Source: Diploptera punctata (lineage: Eukaryota > Arthropoda > Insecta > Blattodea > Blaberidae). Taken from it: DNA of 64,000 nt. This document shows, piece by piece, positions 34,204 through 46,569 of the stretch. The number at the start of each line of letters is the position of its first letter. The stretch's first letter is position 1. A program made the position numbers and the translations under genes. The DNA lies in contig JASPKZ010001245.1 in the NCBI GenBank assembly GCA_030220185.1, forward strand, positions 1-64,000. The letters run 5' to 3'. The notes under the pieces were generated by a model. That model did no database searches, was not told the DNA's origin, and saw only the letters and a program-made list of their open reading frames with translations.

Positions 34204-34489
34204 TTTTGTTTTAATTAAGATTATGGAAACTGGAACATTGCACTATACTTTTTTTAATTTTCGTATTTATGTTAAAATAATGGTATGAAGGTGGTTATAA
34301 TTAAATATGAATGACTCCTACAGCAGGTGCTAGTTCCACACAGTTATTGATTTCTTTTGCAGCATGTGACACATTTTGTTTACTCTCATAATATAACAGG
34401 TACAGTAAGTAAGACTCTGTTTTACAACAATTTTGTTAAAACTATGTTGATAGGTTAAAAAAATATATATTTGTTTGTTAAAAACAGAA

Positions 34490-34603
34490 ATGACAGGGGA
34501 TCTGGTGGCATTTTGGGATGTGCCACTCAGTGATGGAGTGCATCGCATAGAGTTTGATCATGGAACAACTTCTGGGAAAAGAATTATTCGAGTTGATGGC
34601 AAG
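34490..34603 (+). CDS. FAIM: FAIM exon 1 (coding)
   Basis: It runs from ATG at 34490 to the donor GTGAGC at 34604 (38 codons, phase 0) and encodes the first FAIM beta strands, ending KRIIRVDGK. The sequence before it, TTAAAAACAG, looks like an acceptor, so a non-coding first exon is likely upstream. Confidence 0.95.
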
Positions 34604-37600
34604 GTGAGCATATATTGTTATGCTGCTTCCTGATATATCATATCATCAAAATATGTTTTCAAAGCTATGAGTTGCCTAGATGCAAAACCTGTTCCAGTTA
34701 TGTTCATAACTTAATATTGTGTTCTTCTTCCAACCTTTTCCCTGTATGTCTCTGTTCACCTGGTCATTCTGTTTTAAACCTAATATATTTTGCTTTTCTG
34801 AAAATTGTATTTGATATATACTTTAAACCTATTCTTCTTTGTTACTCTTACAATTTTTTTTTTCAATGCCATCAGGTTGTCTTTTATGATATTTCTGGCT
34901 TCTCTCCGGAATTGTAATCTATTTCTTAGGTGGGGCACTGGGAAGGCAGATTTATGTTACTCCAATGATATAATGGATGATAAATGATAATGGAGTGCCA
35001 GGAGAGTTCTTAACCTAAATTCCAGATCATGGGCAACCATAGGAATAAATTCCCTTTAAGGAAAAATTCCTATGGTCTGACCGGGAATCATTTGATACAT
35101 ACTCTTTACATGTAAAATCCATTTTCAACTTTATTTTTAAATTATTTTTTCATTAATGCTATTTACTATTGCTTTAACAACAGCAGCCATATACTTACTT
35201 ACTTACTTACTTACTCACTGGCACTATCGAACCCGTAGGTTCATGGCCGCGCGGACATAAGCTCTCCATACTTCCCTATCCTGAGCTAATGCTTTCCAAT
35301 CATCTCCTGTATAATCTACTTCCCTCAAATCATAGTTAATATTATTTTTCCACTTCATTCTTGGTCTACCAACTGGGCGTCCTCCCCTCTGGTTTTCCTA
35401 CAAGAAGCTTCCATGCAAGTCTTTCATTCCCCATACGTGCAACATGTTCTGCCCATCGCAGTCTACGAGACTTAACTGTTCTTATTATATCTGGCTTCCT
35501 ATAAAGACCATGTAGTTCATTGTTATGTAGTCTTCTCCATTCACCTGTTTGTTCATCTCTCTTTGGTCCAAAAATTTTCCTAAGAACTTTACTCTCAAGT
35601 ACTTGTTATCTCCTTTCCTCCCTTAAAGTAAGAATCCATGTTTCGCACCCATATAATATAACTGGTAGAATAATAGTTTTATATATTTTCAGTTTAACGT
35701 TTTTTGAAAGGAGTTGGGACATCAAGAGTCTCTGCAATGCATAATAGCAAGCATTTCCAGAATTGAGCTTATGTTTAATTTCTTTGTGCATCTCATTCCT
35801 ATTTGTGATTATTGTTCCTAGGTATTTGAATTCAGCCACTTCCTCAAAATTTCCCTCATTTGTCATTAGCTGTCCATTTCCATTATATAATGTATTTCTA
35901 TGTGTGACCATATATTTAGTTTTATTGATATTTACTTCTAGTCCTAATTTCTTAGTGTTACTTAATAGTGTGTGCGTGTTGTCCTTTAGTATCTCCTCAC
36001 TATCGGCCAATAGTACCACATCATCAGCATAAACTAACAGCTTATTAATACAACAGCAGCCATATTGTGACTTTTTTACAAGGGCTATTGTTGTATCTGG
36101 TCTTTGAAGTTTGACATTCTCTCTTGCCCTGGAAATATTTTGTATCTTTGGTTGGACTCTAACCTGATAGACATTGCTGCTATCTTTAAATCTTAATGGA
36201 ACTATGAAGATCTGGTTTTACTGTTGTTAGCTATGAGTGTTGATACATAATTGTATTATATCCCAAAATTATGTCAATGCAGAAACTTTAGCGTATACAT
36301 TTGAAAGTATGTTACATGAACTTCTCATGTCACCAGGTAGGGTATGAGGGCACCAGGTCATGATCCTGTGTATATGTTCACATTCCCTGTATCAGTTGTC
36401 TGTCGATAGCAGTGAATAATGGAGGTAACCAAAGTTGAAAGGAGTTCGTACTTCAAGACAGCCTTTCTCCATGGGTGCAATACATGCGAATATTAAACAG
36501 AGATAAGCCACCAGGAGGCACTACTTAACACCAATACATCTTTATAAGCTGTCACAAAATGTCCACTGCAAGGCAAGTCGCAGTTGACTATCTTCCCCAT
36601 TTAAAAGTCCCTATCCAACTTGCCACTGTATGATAGAATATAGCATGTTTACCCAATGTTCACCATAGCTCTGCATGACATTCTCATGCATTACAACTTC
36701 AGAGAAAGGCTGTCTTGTGATGTATGAATTTTATTCACCATGTGTTACCTCCATTATGTACTGTTATCAACAGACAACTAATATAGGGAATGTGATCATG
36801 TGTAGACTAGTACCCTCATACTCCATCTGCTGACAATATTAAGAAGTTCTTGTAATATAGTTTCAAACTTAAACTCTAAATTTACTGCATTGGCACATTT
36901 TTCGAAAGTAAAAGATTGTTGCCATGAATTATGAATCAAAGTGTTAATGTGTTTTGTTGTTCCTAATAGATGCAGCACCTTACATGGGAAAAGTCACAAA
37001 AGGCATAAGAATATGTATCGAAAAATGGTGCATTTAACTTGCTTAGCTCTTGTTTACATAGAGATGTGGAGGATATATGACTTAATTTCCCCGATGTGGA
37101 TACATTGAATATAAAAAAAAATTGTCAATTGTTGAGTGAAAAAATTAAAGATTCATTTCATTCTACTTTCTTCCCAATCAATACTACCAAGTAGGACACA
37201 TGGCTGAATACAGTTGAGTATTACTGTAAGAACCATGAAGATTTAAAGAAAATGGTGTTGGAATTTGGCAGCACTGATGTATCTTTAATCAAAATTGTTC
37301 GGGAATTGTTTTCCAGCAGTTTGTTGAGTCATTTAGTTCACATAAAACACAATTAGAGTGAAATGACTTCACCCTATTTAAATATGCTCCCATAACATCT
37401 TGTGATGTTGAATTAAGTTTTTCATAATACAAGATCATTTTGATTGAAAACTGGAAAAGATTTTTCTTCAAGAATTTGTAGAAGCATTTGGCAATATACT
37501 GTATTACTGCTATAAATGGTGAATGAAAATAAGTATGTAATATCTGACTGATGATGGAATCTAATTAAGTCCCAAAACTGGTCTAATAAGAAGAAGGATA

Positions 37601-40600
37601 TGAGGTGATACAATTTTTCTTAAATAGGTATGTAAAAAAAAGTATTATTTAATTTTAATTATGACAAACAGCTGTTGGTTTATCCACAGTTAGCTTAATA
37701 TGGGTTATTGTTCTTTATAGGAATAGTAATATTGTGAATAAAAAAAAAATGTACCCTCTACTGTATATGGAAGCAAACCATTATAAGGAAAACTGGAACT
37801 TGTGTTTTAATGATAAAATAATGGATTCAAATAATATAGCAATTACATATATTAATAGAATTTAAATTAATATCTTTGGTCATTTTTTTTGTCATATTAA
37901 GCTATTTTTAAGGTCATACATTAGTTGCTTGCATATTTCAAACATTTTAAGGTTATAAACATCTAAACCCAAGTTATAATTAATTTAGAAACAAATGTTC
38001 TCTCCAGGAGGTGGTGCGTAGGGACTGGATGTTCAAGCTGGTAGGTGATGAGATTTTTACAGTGGGAACTGCTCGCTGCATCATCAAGGTGGAGCCAGTG
38101 GGTGGTTTCTCCTACTCATACTCGCTGGTGGTGAATGGAAAGAGTTACAAGCAGTTTTCAGAAATACAGAGTAAAGCTATCAAGACATGGATTGTGCATG
38201 TCTGTGGAGAGACATACAGAGTTGTGTTGGGTAAGTCACTCCATTTGTTATAAGATTGCACTACTATATAAATCTGCAAACTCCACCTCAGTTAACTGTC
38301 AAACATACCAACAGTTACATACATTAATGAATGAGTTACATACATTATTTAATTTTTAATCTTAAGTAAAGTTAAATAATTGTTTGCAAGTTATATTGGA
38401 GTTAGGAAAGATATATATTAATACCTCCTATTTTTTCCTTTAATTTATAAGAATACTAAATAAATTTACATAGAATAATATCCATAACATTTATATAATA
38501 AATTTGGGAATTTTTAACATTATGAGGTTTAATTTATAAGAATTAAATGAATCGTGATTTCTTCTTACCTCATACTTCTATGTTTTTTTAAACACAGCAC
38601 TGCAGTATCAGCGACCATCGTCACCATCCAAAACATCGTGAAAACAGCTGAGGATGGTGACGATGGTCGCTGATACTGCAGTGCTGTGTTTAAAAAAACA
38701 TAGAAGTATGAGGTAAGAAGAAATCACGATTCATTTAATTCTTATAGCCATAACATTCACAATTAATTTTCCACTTTTCAATACAATCTACATTTTCTTC
38801 CCACAGTTTTTGCTCAGTGTGGTAAAAATCACAGTCCTTATTTCTCAGCCATAGACTTGTGAAATTTTTCAGGGCTTCCTCTTCTTCAAAGTAATGTCTA
38901 TGATTAGCTACCTTTAGTGGCCTAAACAGGTGGAAATCAATTTTAACAATATCATTAGTGGTATATTGTCTAATGTGTGGTGTTGCATTATCATGCAAAA
39001 AAGAATATTCACCATAGCCAAAGATGAACTTTAGTCTTCTTGAGGGTTTGACATTTTGGACAAAATTTATTGTAGACCCCTGCTCCAAATAATCAACCAG
39101 AATCACATCCTCCGTATTCCAAAAACCTGTTGTCATAACATTTCCTGCCAGTCTCATTTTTTTTCTTCTTCTTTAGCAATATTCCATTGACTGCATCTTA
39201 GTCTCAGCTTAAAAAAAAAATAACCCAACTGTCATCTTCAGACAAATTTTTAAAATTTTAAGAAATGTAAAACAGTACCTGAGATTTCAACCATCCTCAA
39301 TAATCAGCAGTGTAGTTTTGTAGGAGGCCTTTCGATAACTTAAGCATCATCTTCTGCTTTCAGTTTGTATTTTAAAAATCTTGAGCCAAATTTTTGAAAA
39401 GAAATACTTTCTCCTCCATGCTGAATACACTGTAATGGATCAGAGGCTATTGTTTCTTTGTCTTTTATTCAGGTTGGTCAACATGTTTGGTATCCAGCAT
39501 GCACAAACATTGGAATAGCCCATTTTATCAATAGTGATCATCACATTGCCTTTACTGGTCTACTAGAAGAGAGCAAGCAACATAATTTATCTGTTATTAT
39601 CTGGCAGTCTCTCACAAATGATCTCTTTTACTTGCTGAATCTTGTGTGGCATCACTGCAGTTGGTGGTCAACCAAATCGCTTTTCAACAGCCAATGACAT
39701 TTTTCCTTCAGTTTATTTATTGCAATGAATCTATTATCTAGCAGTGCTACATCTCCATAAACTTACGGAGTCACGCCAAATTTTAATTAATCACGTTATC
39801 AACTTATTTAAAGAAAAAAAATGAGGTATTCATTTCTGACTTCCCCTTGTAGTTAAAGGTATGTCTGCTTCTTTGTTTGTGTCCCTCCAAACTTTATTTT
39901 TTAGCCATCTATTTTATTCACATTTGAATCTTGGACTGGGAGGAGTGTAGTGCATAATTTCTGTTCACTATATTGTGCATCAAATTATTGATTAAATTTC
40001 AAAAACCTCCACATATGTCAATAATGCACATGATTAATTGATAGCAGATCATCCATTAATGGAGATATTAAGTCTGACGGTCCTCTTGGTTTTTATCAAC
40101 AAGAATAGAGTATTACAGGCACTGGATTTCATTTTTTCTTTTCTCTTAATCATCATCATCATCCCTTATAAGCACACTTGATCTATAGATACCGGTACTC
40201 ATCCTAAACTCATTTACTTTCTATAATAATAATTCCATGGCGCGACAGGCCTAGAAGGCCCTTAGCCTACCATCCGGCTGCTGGACTCACATCCACATGT
40301 GTCATTCACAGAATTAGATGATCATCTAGCCAGTGTAGGGGTGACATGTGGTCAGCATATCGAATCCCCCAGCTGTTATAGCTGGTTTTCTCAACCTGGA
40401 ACCGCTACTTATTGTAACTACCCAAATGCCTCACGATGCTGGATGGGCACCGGTCCCATACTGGCCAAAATACCATGAGAAAATTTCTTCTCCCATGGAG
40501 AGTCAAATCAGTGCAAGTCCCGTAGTTCTGTGTCAAGACTTCCTGCCTTAACCAATCAGCTACGGCACATGACACTTACTTTCTATACACAATGCAAATA

Positions 40601-42128
40601 TATATCATTCTGTATAATGTGGTCTGCTAAAGTGGTACAGCATTTTTAATTAAACTGCATTAATGACATCTATCTGATAAGTGCAGGAATGAAAGCATGG
40701 ATAATGCAGTGTTGTTGTCAAAAATATCTATCAGATGTGATATAATCTTGTGTGCAAATAGACTGGCCATGACTTATCTCACAAAATTCAATGTAAGGTC
40801 TGTCCATAGAATCTATAGAGAAGCAGTTCGAAATGAGCCATCTACACAGGAGGCGGCCAAAAATGCACATCAACGGCCAATGAGGCTTGGAAGGAAGTGC
40901 AGGAGGGAGAATAGATCATGTGACATTACTCATTTCTCTCTTGAGTTTCAAGCTCTCCAGAACGCAACACCATGCCAGTTTTCTGATTAGATATTGCTCT
41001 TAGGTACCGCCCTGTCTTCCACTCACATGATGTGTGAATTTCTCTACACATTTCATGGACAGACTGTAGTGAGTGTGGAAGTTTGCTCTTGTTGCCATAT
41101 TGTGAATCTAATTTCTTATTATTATAATTTTTATCATTATTTATTTCAATTAGTTCATCCTTTTTGTTATACGATTTTTGCTATTTAATAGAATTGATTG
41201 GAATGTATAGTAATGGATAAGAGTGAGAACTGAACGAAAATGGACTGGAACCATTCTGGAAAATTAAGACTAATAATATTGTGTTAGCAATGATTAAAAA
41301 AAAAACTTCAAGCACGACTTGATCTACCAGCTGGCTGCTGGCATCACAGCCACATTTGTTCATCACAGAGGTAGACGATCATCTAGCCAGTTTTAGGGGT
41401 AAAATGTGATCAGCATGTCAGGTCCCCCAGCCATTATAGCTGGTCTTCTCAACCTGGAGTCACTACTTATTTTTGCTACCCAAATGTTCCTCATGATGCT
41501 GGGTGGGCATCAGTCCCATACTAGCCGAAATTCCATGAGTCCCCCACGGGACTCGAACCAGCACAAGTCCCAAAAGTCCTGTGCCATAGCTTCTTGCCTT
41601 ACATGACTCGGCTACGGCGCAATGAGTTTTCACTTCACCTATAATCATCCTGTTGTCAGTCTACATTTTTTTGTCTTTCTTTTTTATTTTTTATTTTTAT
41701 TTTGGGATTGTTTAGTTGTCAGATTGTTAATTTAAAGAAAAGCTAATAAAATTCTCTTCACTGACATGCTGTATATGTTTACAGAGAAGGACACACTGGA
41801 TATCTGGGCAAATGGAAAAAAACTGGAAGCAATGGTAAGTGTGATATAATACACATGAGGTTAGAATACATTAATTAATAAATTGAGTAAGGATTTTTTA
41901 ATCAAAATAAATCTCATATTAATGATTGGAATACATTGTCAGATTGAAAGAGTAATACCCTTTGGTGTGTTGCAGGGTGAGTTTGTAGAGGATGGCACAG
42001 AGACGCACTTTACTCTAGGAGATGCCCCAGCTTACATCAAGGCAGTGACGAGTGGCAAGCGGCGTGAAGGCATCATACACACTCTGATAGTTAATAATAC
42101 CATTGTACCAGAAGTTCAGCATGAGTAA
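34490..42128 (+). CDS. FAIM: Fas apoptotic inhibitory molecule (FAIM), whole gene
   Basis: Four coding exons, 34490-34603, 38008-38230, 41785-41834 and 41976-42128, splice with GT/AG sites in frame to 179 codons. That equals the usual length of the animal FAIM1 short form. The protein is a small cytosolic all-beta protein. It begins MTGDLVAFWDVPLSDGVHRI, holds DWMFKLVGDEIFTVG and RREGIIHTLIVNN, and ends VPEVQHE. Animal FAIM is known to counter death-receptor signalling and to protect against protein aggregation; its role in insects is inferred. No break or missing block was found. The introns hold LINE, SINE, mariner, hAT and foldback insertions. Poly(A) signal AATAAA is at 42238-42243. Confidence 0.96.
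34862..35095 (-). mobile_element. SINE family C, copy 2
   Basis: It shares its body with 18548-18925 and 51655-51945: AATGCCATCAGGTTGTCTTT, the AAGGCAGATTTATGTTAC block and CCAGGAGAGTTC. It ends in a CTATGGTCTGACCGGGAAT tRNA-like remnant. It lies in FAIM intron 1. Confidence 0.8.
35195..36060 (-). mobile_element. LINE family 1, copy 4 (best preserved)
   Basis: The minus strand reads LLVYADDVVLLADSEEILKD at about 36040, with the YADD active site intact. It continues with KLGLEVNINKTKYMVTHRN, FKYLGTIITNRNEMH and VILYGCETWIL in one open frame to 35606, then a [16 protein letters not shown] region and a C-terminal GRPRMKWKNN box in other frames. The 3' end is a (AAGT)n tail seen as ACTTACTTACTTACTTACTC at 35198-35217. 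RTE-type LINEs also end in such tails. The clade was not confirmed. Confidence 0.92.
36338..36833. mobile_element. Foldback element with ~130-bp imperfect arms
   Basis: The left arm (about 36338-36475) and right arm (about 36700-36833) mirror each other. Shared blocks are GTATGAGGG, CACATTCCCT, AGTTGTCTGT, AATGGAGGTAAC and AAGACAGCCTTTCTC. The arms have drifted (about 25% mismatches by eye). There is no coding interior. It lies in FAIM intron 1, just before the hAT remnant. Confidence 0.8.
36965..37520 (+). pseudogene. Decayed hAT transposase (second family)
   Basis: The pieces appear across frames, in order: APYMGKVTKGI; KMVHLTC; NFPDVDTLNI (37085-37115); and FKYAPITSCDVELSFSQYKI (37374-37433). 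The last is the dimerisation box of hAT transposases, usually YAPMTSCDVERSFS. No ends or target duplication were found. It is unrelated to the element at 30239. Confidence 0.8.
38008..38230 (+). CDS. FAIM: FAIM exon 2
   Basis: Acceptor TCTCCAG and donor GTAAGT. It encodes EVVRRDWMFKLVGDEIF to ETYRVVL plus one base, including the SYSLVVNGKSYKQF strand pair in the core of the N-terminal domain. Confidence 0.96.
38535..38746. repeat. Perfect 95-bp hairpin (P4)
   Basis: 38535-38629 and 38652-38746 are exact reverse complements around a 22-nt loop. The arm contains TTTCTTCTTACCTCATACTT and CAGCACTGCAGTATCAGCGA. The sequence AACATTATGAGGTTT lies just to the left at 38517. It lies in FAIM intron 2. 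Confidence 0.95.
38740..39795 (-). pseudogene. Mariner transposase remnant
   Basis: Minus-strand pieces of a mariner transposase in order: TAVMPHKIQQVKEIICERLP (about 39665), KMGYSNVCACWIPNML (about 39500), AVNGILLKKKKKMRLAGNVM (39140-39200) and YSFLHDNATPHIRQYTTNDI (about 38965-39010). The Asp in LHDNATPH is the second catalytic residue. The part with the third Asp is shortened (VKIDFHLFRPLK). No inverted ends were located. P4 overlaps its 3' side. Confidence 0.82.
39796..40213. other. FAIM: FAIM intron 2, no element recognised
   Basis: AT-rich intron sequence with no repeat or frame that I could assign. Confidence 0.4.
40226..40575 (-). mobile_element. SINE family B, copy 2 with 12-bp target duplication
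   Basis: TTACTTTCTATA lies at 40214-40225 and again at 40576-40587. The body is the reverse of 16568-16920 (CGACAGGCCTAGAAGGCC, GGGTGACATGTGGTCAGCAT, GATGCTGGATGGGCACCGGT). The tRNA-like head is near 40500-40565. It is one of two copies in FAIM intron 2. Confidence 0.92.
41320..41625 (-). mobile_element. SINE family B, copy 3
   Basis: The same body and orientation as copy 2, with the B box seen as GGGACTCGAACC on the plus strand (41548-41559) and CGGCTACGGCGCAATG for the head end. No clear target duplication was found. Confidence 0.87.
41785..41834 (+). CDS. FAIM: FAIM exon 3
   Basis: A 50-nt exon with acceptor TTTACAG and donor GTAAGT, encoding EKDTLDIWANGKKLEAM. It links the two beta-sandwich halves, as in other animals. 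Confidence 0.95.
41976..42128 (+). CDS. FAIM: FAIM exon 4 (stop)
   Basis: Acceptor GTTGCAG. It encodes GEFVEDGTETHFTLGDAPAY and then IKAVTSGKRREGIIH to the stop TAA at 42126-42128. An upstream ATG in the same open frame (41883) is intronic and was not used. Confidence 0.96.
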   Translation, partial: GEFVEDGTETHFTLGDAPAYIKAVTSGKRREGIIHTLIVNNTIVPEVQHE

Positions 42129-42237
42129 AAATATTCTTAAGCCTTAACTAAACATCTTCATGGGTTAAATTATCAGTTTCTAATGAAGTCCATCTTCCTG
42201 GGAAGTGACTATATTGGAAGAATTGAAGAGCTACCTC

Positions 42238-42243
42238 AATAAA
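42238..42243 (+). terminator. FAIM: FAIM poly(A) signal
   Basis: A canonical AATAAA lies about 110 bp after the stop codon. Another (ACAATAAAAG) lies near 42641. Confidence 0.6.
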
Positions 42244-42726
42244 AATGTATAATCATAAATTTCTAAGAAAGTGGTTTTAAGGTGGTTAAAACAAATATAA
42301 TATTCAGTAATTTAAGTAACCTTTCCTAACTTACTAAGTAAATACGTAGTTGGCATACTGCTAAAATATGTGACATCATTTGCCACTAGATTGAACTAAG
42401 CTGTAAGATAGTGTTCCATCTAAAAGAATGCCACAGAGAATATTAGTTATACATCCTTATTTGGGGGAGGTGTTCAGTTATAATCACATGGTGACAGATT
42501 ATCACTTTTAAGTTTTTCATACAATAAGAGAAAGAAGTTGTGATAATTCATAAAAAAATTTGGTGAGTTGTAAAGACCAAGTTTTCAAACATAACAATCC
42601 ATTACTCTGGACTTTCGTTTTTTTATAATAGCGTGGAAACAATAAAAGTTATAACACTATGGTTGAGTTCTGACTTTGTCTCAGGAATTGTCTGATTTAA
42701 TTCTTGCCTATCCAGATAATATAGTA

Positions 42727-43835
42727 CAGTGTAACCTCTGTAAGTCGAAATTCAAGGGAGATGTAAATAAATTTGATTTATAGAGTTTTTGACTTATGAG
42801 TAATTTTGACTGAGAGTTTTTATAGTTGCATTTTCAACTTACAGATGTATAGATTCTCTGCCACAGGACTTTAGTTACAGAGGTGGAACAAATAAAAATC
42901 CGAGTTACAGAGATAATATTTATTAGACTAAAATATGTAACATGAAAATAACATGTAATGATTTATGTATGTGCAATCAAATGAATATCAATTTAAATAA
43001 AATCAAATCAAGGTATGTACATAATAATTAAAGTGAGTGATTTAAAAAAATTAAGTTTCTTGCAGTAGTGGACCACTCATACTAATGTTTTTGTTCCGAC
43101 ATTCTTCTAAGTTAGGAAACTCTGCAATTTGTTGCCTTTTACTCAATAAATTTCAATTTTTTTCAGTATTTTGGATTCATTTTTTATTATCGTTGACAGT
43201 ATTCATTGGCAAGCCAAATTGTTCAGCGAAGTCTTTCTTATAATTACACTTCTTTACAGCTTAGTATCACTTCTAACTTTTCAGAAAGACTCAAAGTTTT
43301 TTAATTTTTATTTAACAGCACTCATTTTAAAATATTCTAATTTGCGTAACAGATATGTTAGTATGTATTGGCGTAAGTCAGTAGCAAGCAAGATGCTAAC
43401 TAAATTCCGTTATTAAACAATTCTACAAATTAAGATTTCAATCAGCAGAGCTCAAAGGAAATCCATAACAATGAAAATAAGCTAATATAAAATATACAAC
43501 AATTAAAACCACACCTGATGAACATGTGTTGAGTTGACTGATCTTATATTTTCCTCGAATTACAGAGTCTATTCATTTACAAACTTTGAGACAAAGATAT
43601 GATAAAACAAAATATTGATTTCTTCGAGATACAGAGGTCAAATAAATTTTTTTGAGTTATAGAGGGAAAAAATGTACTAAAATGCCTTAAAGGCAATGAT
43701 GGGTGGTTTCGAGTAACAGAGGTCTTATAATTCGAGTAATGAAGGTTTTTGGGCTTGAAGGGAAGGGAATGAGAATTTTTTTCAAGTTAGAGAGGAATTT
43801 TACTTAATGAGGTTCGAGTTATAGAGGTTGTACTG
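42727..43835 (-). mobile_element. Pogo/Tigger-like element
   Basis: The ends CAGTGTAACCTCTGTAAGTC and its mirror (ATAGAGGTTGTACTG) lie within TA flanks (42725-42726 and 43836-43837). The minus strand keeps an N-terminal transposase region: KKDFAEQFGLPMNTVNDN (about 43185-43240), a helix-turn-helix as in CENP-B-like proteins, then RNKNISMSGPLLQET (about 43060-43105), the second DNA-binding part. The catalytic DDE domain is missing, so this is a deletion derivative. Confidence 0.87.
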
Positions 43836-45195
43836 TAGTAGTATAATGCAAATAATCTTGGATGGCTTCCATTATCCTCCTATGTTTCTCTTCATCTAAT
43901 GGCTTGCTATAGGCGTATACTTCAGTTATGTTCTTTTGTTGGAGTTAAGTTTTTTTGCATACCAGAAGGTGGTGTGAGGTTATCCTTCTGGCCTCCTTTT
44001 ATATGGTATGTTCTTTATCTGTATAGAAATTTACTTTTTGAGAGTATGCTGCATGAAAGTTACATTCTGCAAACAGTATACAGGCAGTTGTAGCTTCTCG
44101 TTACTTCCCAATACAATTTTGGTATATTTTGTAAGATTTTTTTTTACACAACACATCTTGATGTAGATATGATATTCTGTGTAAAAGAACATCTAAGCAA
44201 TTAAGGCACTTCTTCGTATCTTGGTGAAACTATCACTGGAGTTTCTAAAAAATCTATGACTAATAGCTTTGAAGAGCCAAGACACACAGAATTAGTTGTT
44301 TTCTCTGATTAGTAGATCAGTAAAAGAGTGGCATGGTTAGTATGATGCAGTCCCTCAATTCTATTTTCAGTTTTCTTAACCATATTATGCTACTTCTCAT
44401 ATCAAATAGATACATCTTGTCCAGACCTTATACTCAAATAAAATCTTTTATGGTATAGCTAGGAATTGAACCTGGACCTCTGAAATGCTAATTTTATATG
44501 TTAATTATTCCACTTCAGAAGTTGCTCATTAGTTTGAATTATGAATTTTCTTTAATTTCTAATATTTTTAATCTATTAATTGATTTTTTATTGAATATAA
44601 AAGTATTTTTCCTTGTAGTAGGCCTACCTTTTATTGGATAACGGTAATTAATTTAAATCTATGGCATTTTTGTAATATAAAATTATGCTTAGTTTCTGTT
44701 TGACAACTGTTATTATTTTTCTTGAACTGTTTAATCCCAAAATGGTATTCATGTTATTAATTTTCTCCAAATGAAGCAGACCTCATTGAGAATATCTTTC
44801 TCCAAATTTATACTAACTGCAATTACTTCCCAGAAGATGGCCTCATAAAAGACACTGAAAGCTTGGACATTGAAAATTTATCCTGGCTGTTAGCCTGTGA
44901 ATAAATGTTAGTTAACTATTGCCAAGGAAAGCTTTAAATTTTAATCATCCTCAAATTCTATATTTGCAAACAATCAAAAATTTTCTAATTTGTGGGGCAT
45001 GGACTTTGGGTGGAAGGGCATTAAATTTTTAAAAGGTCTTGGTAAAATTATTTTAATTTTGGTGTTCTAGGTAGTGCATCAGTATCTGCAACCAAAGTTT
45101 GTGGGTTCAATTCTGGTCTACATCAACTATTTTTTTTTTTGGAGTAAATCTCTTCAGTGGGGAATTGAATTACAAAGAAAGCAGCAACCAATAAT
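43836..45195. other. Intergenic, mostly unassigned
   Basis: Possible tRNA-like remnants lie at 44460-44500 (GGAATTGAACCTGGACC) and 45065-45120 (TGGGTTCAATTCTGG). No coding sequence was found. Confidence 0.4.
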
Positions 45196-45242
45196 ATAAT
45201 TTATTAATAAATTACAACAGGAGGTAACATTATAAGGTTCTT

Positions 45243-45419
45243 CTTAATGATAATGTGAATCTGGGGCATCTTATTTCATAAATATTTGTGTATCATTTGA
45301 TATATTTTGATATGTTGTCTGGAAAAGCTGACGATGGTACGGATAACATATCGAAACATGACAAATAATACACAAATATTTATAAGATAAGATGCTCCAA
45401 AATTCACATTATTATTAAG
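45243..45419. repeat. Foldback palindrome P6
   Basis: Arms of about 75 bp with several mismatches, mirroring CTTAATGATAATGTGAAT, GGGGCATCTTAT and ACACAAATATTTATAAGAT blocks. AACATTATAAGGTTC lies just left at 45228. Confidence 0.82.
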
Positions 45420-46569
45420 ATAATTTATTTTAAAATTCCCTTGTATTGAGTTTATATCTAGGAAATTTGATAAAAAAAAGAAACCAACTAGATTGTATTT
45501 TATTTAAAAGCAGCCTTTAATATCTTAGATATTTAATACTATTCATAATTGAACGTGATAGCCCCAATAAATTTTGCTCAAAAGTCTTTTATTTTCAGGC
45601 AGCTGCGATTATTTTACATGTCATAAATCTACAACATGGAACCCACAGATTTAATTCCTTCCAAAGGAAGTCATACTCAGGACCTTTACATCCATCAATC
45701 CTGACTTGTAAACATTAGTGGGGATGATAAATCACTGAACCACTGGTATTGATATGTATATAGTTGGATTGTAATAAAATTTTTTTTCCTAAATTCATAT
45801 ATATATAATTTATTTATTTATTTATACTAAAAGATGTAGAGTAATGAAACCAAATGCAATAGAAACAAAAACTACTGTCTGTGTATTCATAGGATTCTGA
45901 CAGTTATGTGATTTAATGTGAGAGATATTCAATTGTACTGCTAATGCAAACTTCCATTAGCTAAGTGTATAAGTTTATAAAATTTATAGTGAACCCATAG
46001 ACTTATCTTGTATTCTCACTTTTCCAATGGAGGTACATTACACTTCTTATATTCTTCCCTATCTTATAAACCAATTACTTGGACAAAGTGAATGATAGCT
46101 TCTACATGAATAAAATATGAAACTCATCAGAAAACAAGTAGCCAGTACCATATTATGCATACATTAATAGACATTACTAGACTTACAACTTTCTTCGACC
46201 ATAAGTGATGCATGAGTAATGACTATGAATAATATTTGTTGGTGAAATGACTGACATTGGTACTTTTCATGTCATCCTTAAAGATTTTTGTCATTCTCAG
46301 CTCTGATAAAAATTATTATAGTGGCTCAATAAAAACATGCTGCAACATGTGTAGGAAGAGTTGCATTTCAATATAACATCTTCAGCATACATCAAACACC
46401 TATATTGTGGTTTCTAATAGCAGCATTTGGGATCATTTAACCCATTTTGTTTCTTGCTTCCCACTAGAGATTTTATTTTGTTGTGCTCCCTTGTTCAGTT
46501 TGATGGATGTAAATAGATGTTCTTTTACCATATATGAACCTGATAAATTACATAACAGACACTCTTCAG

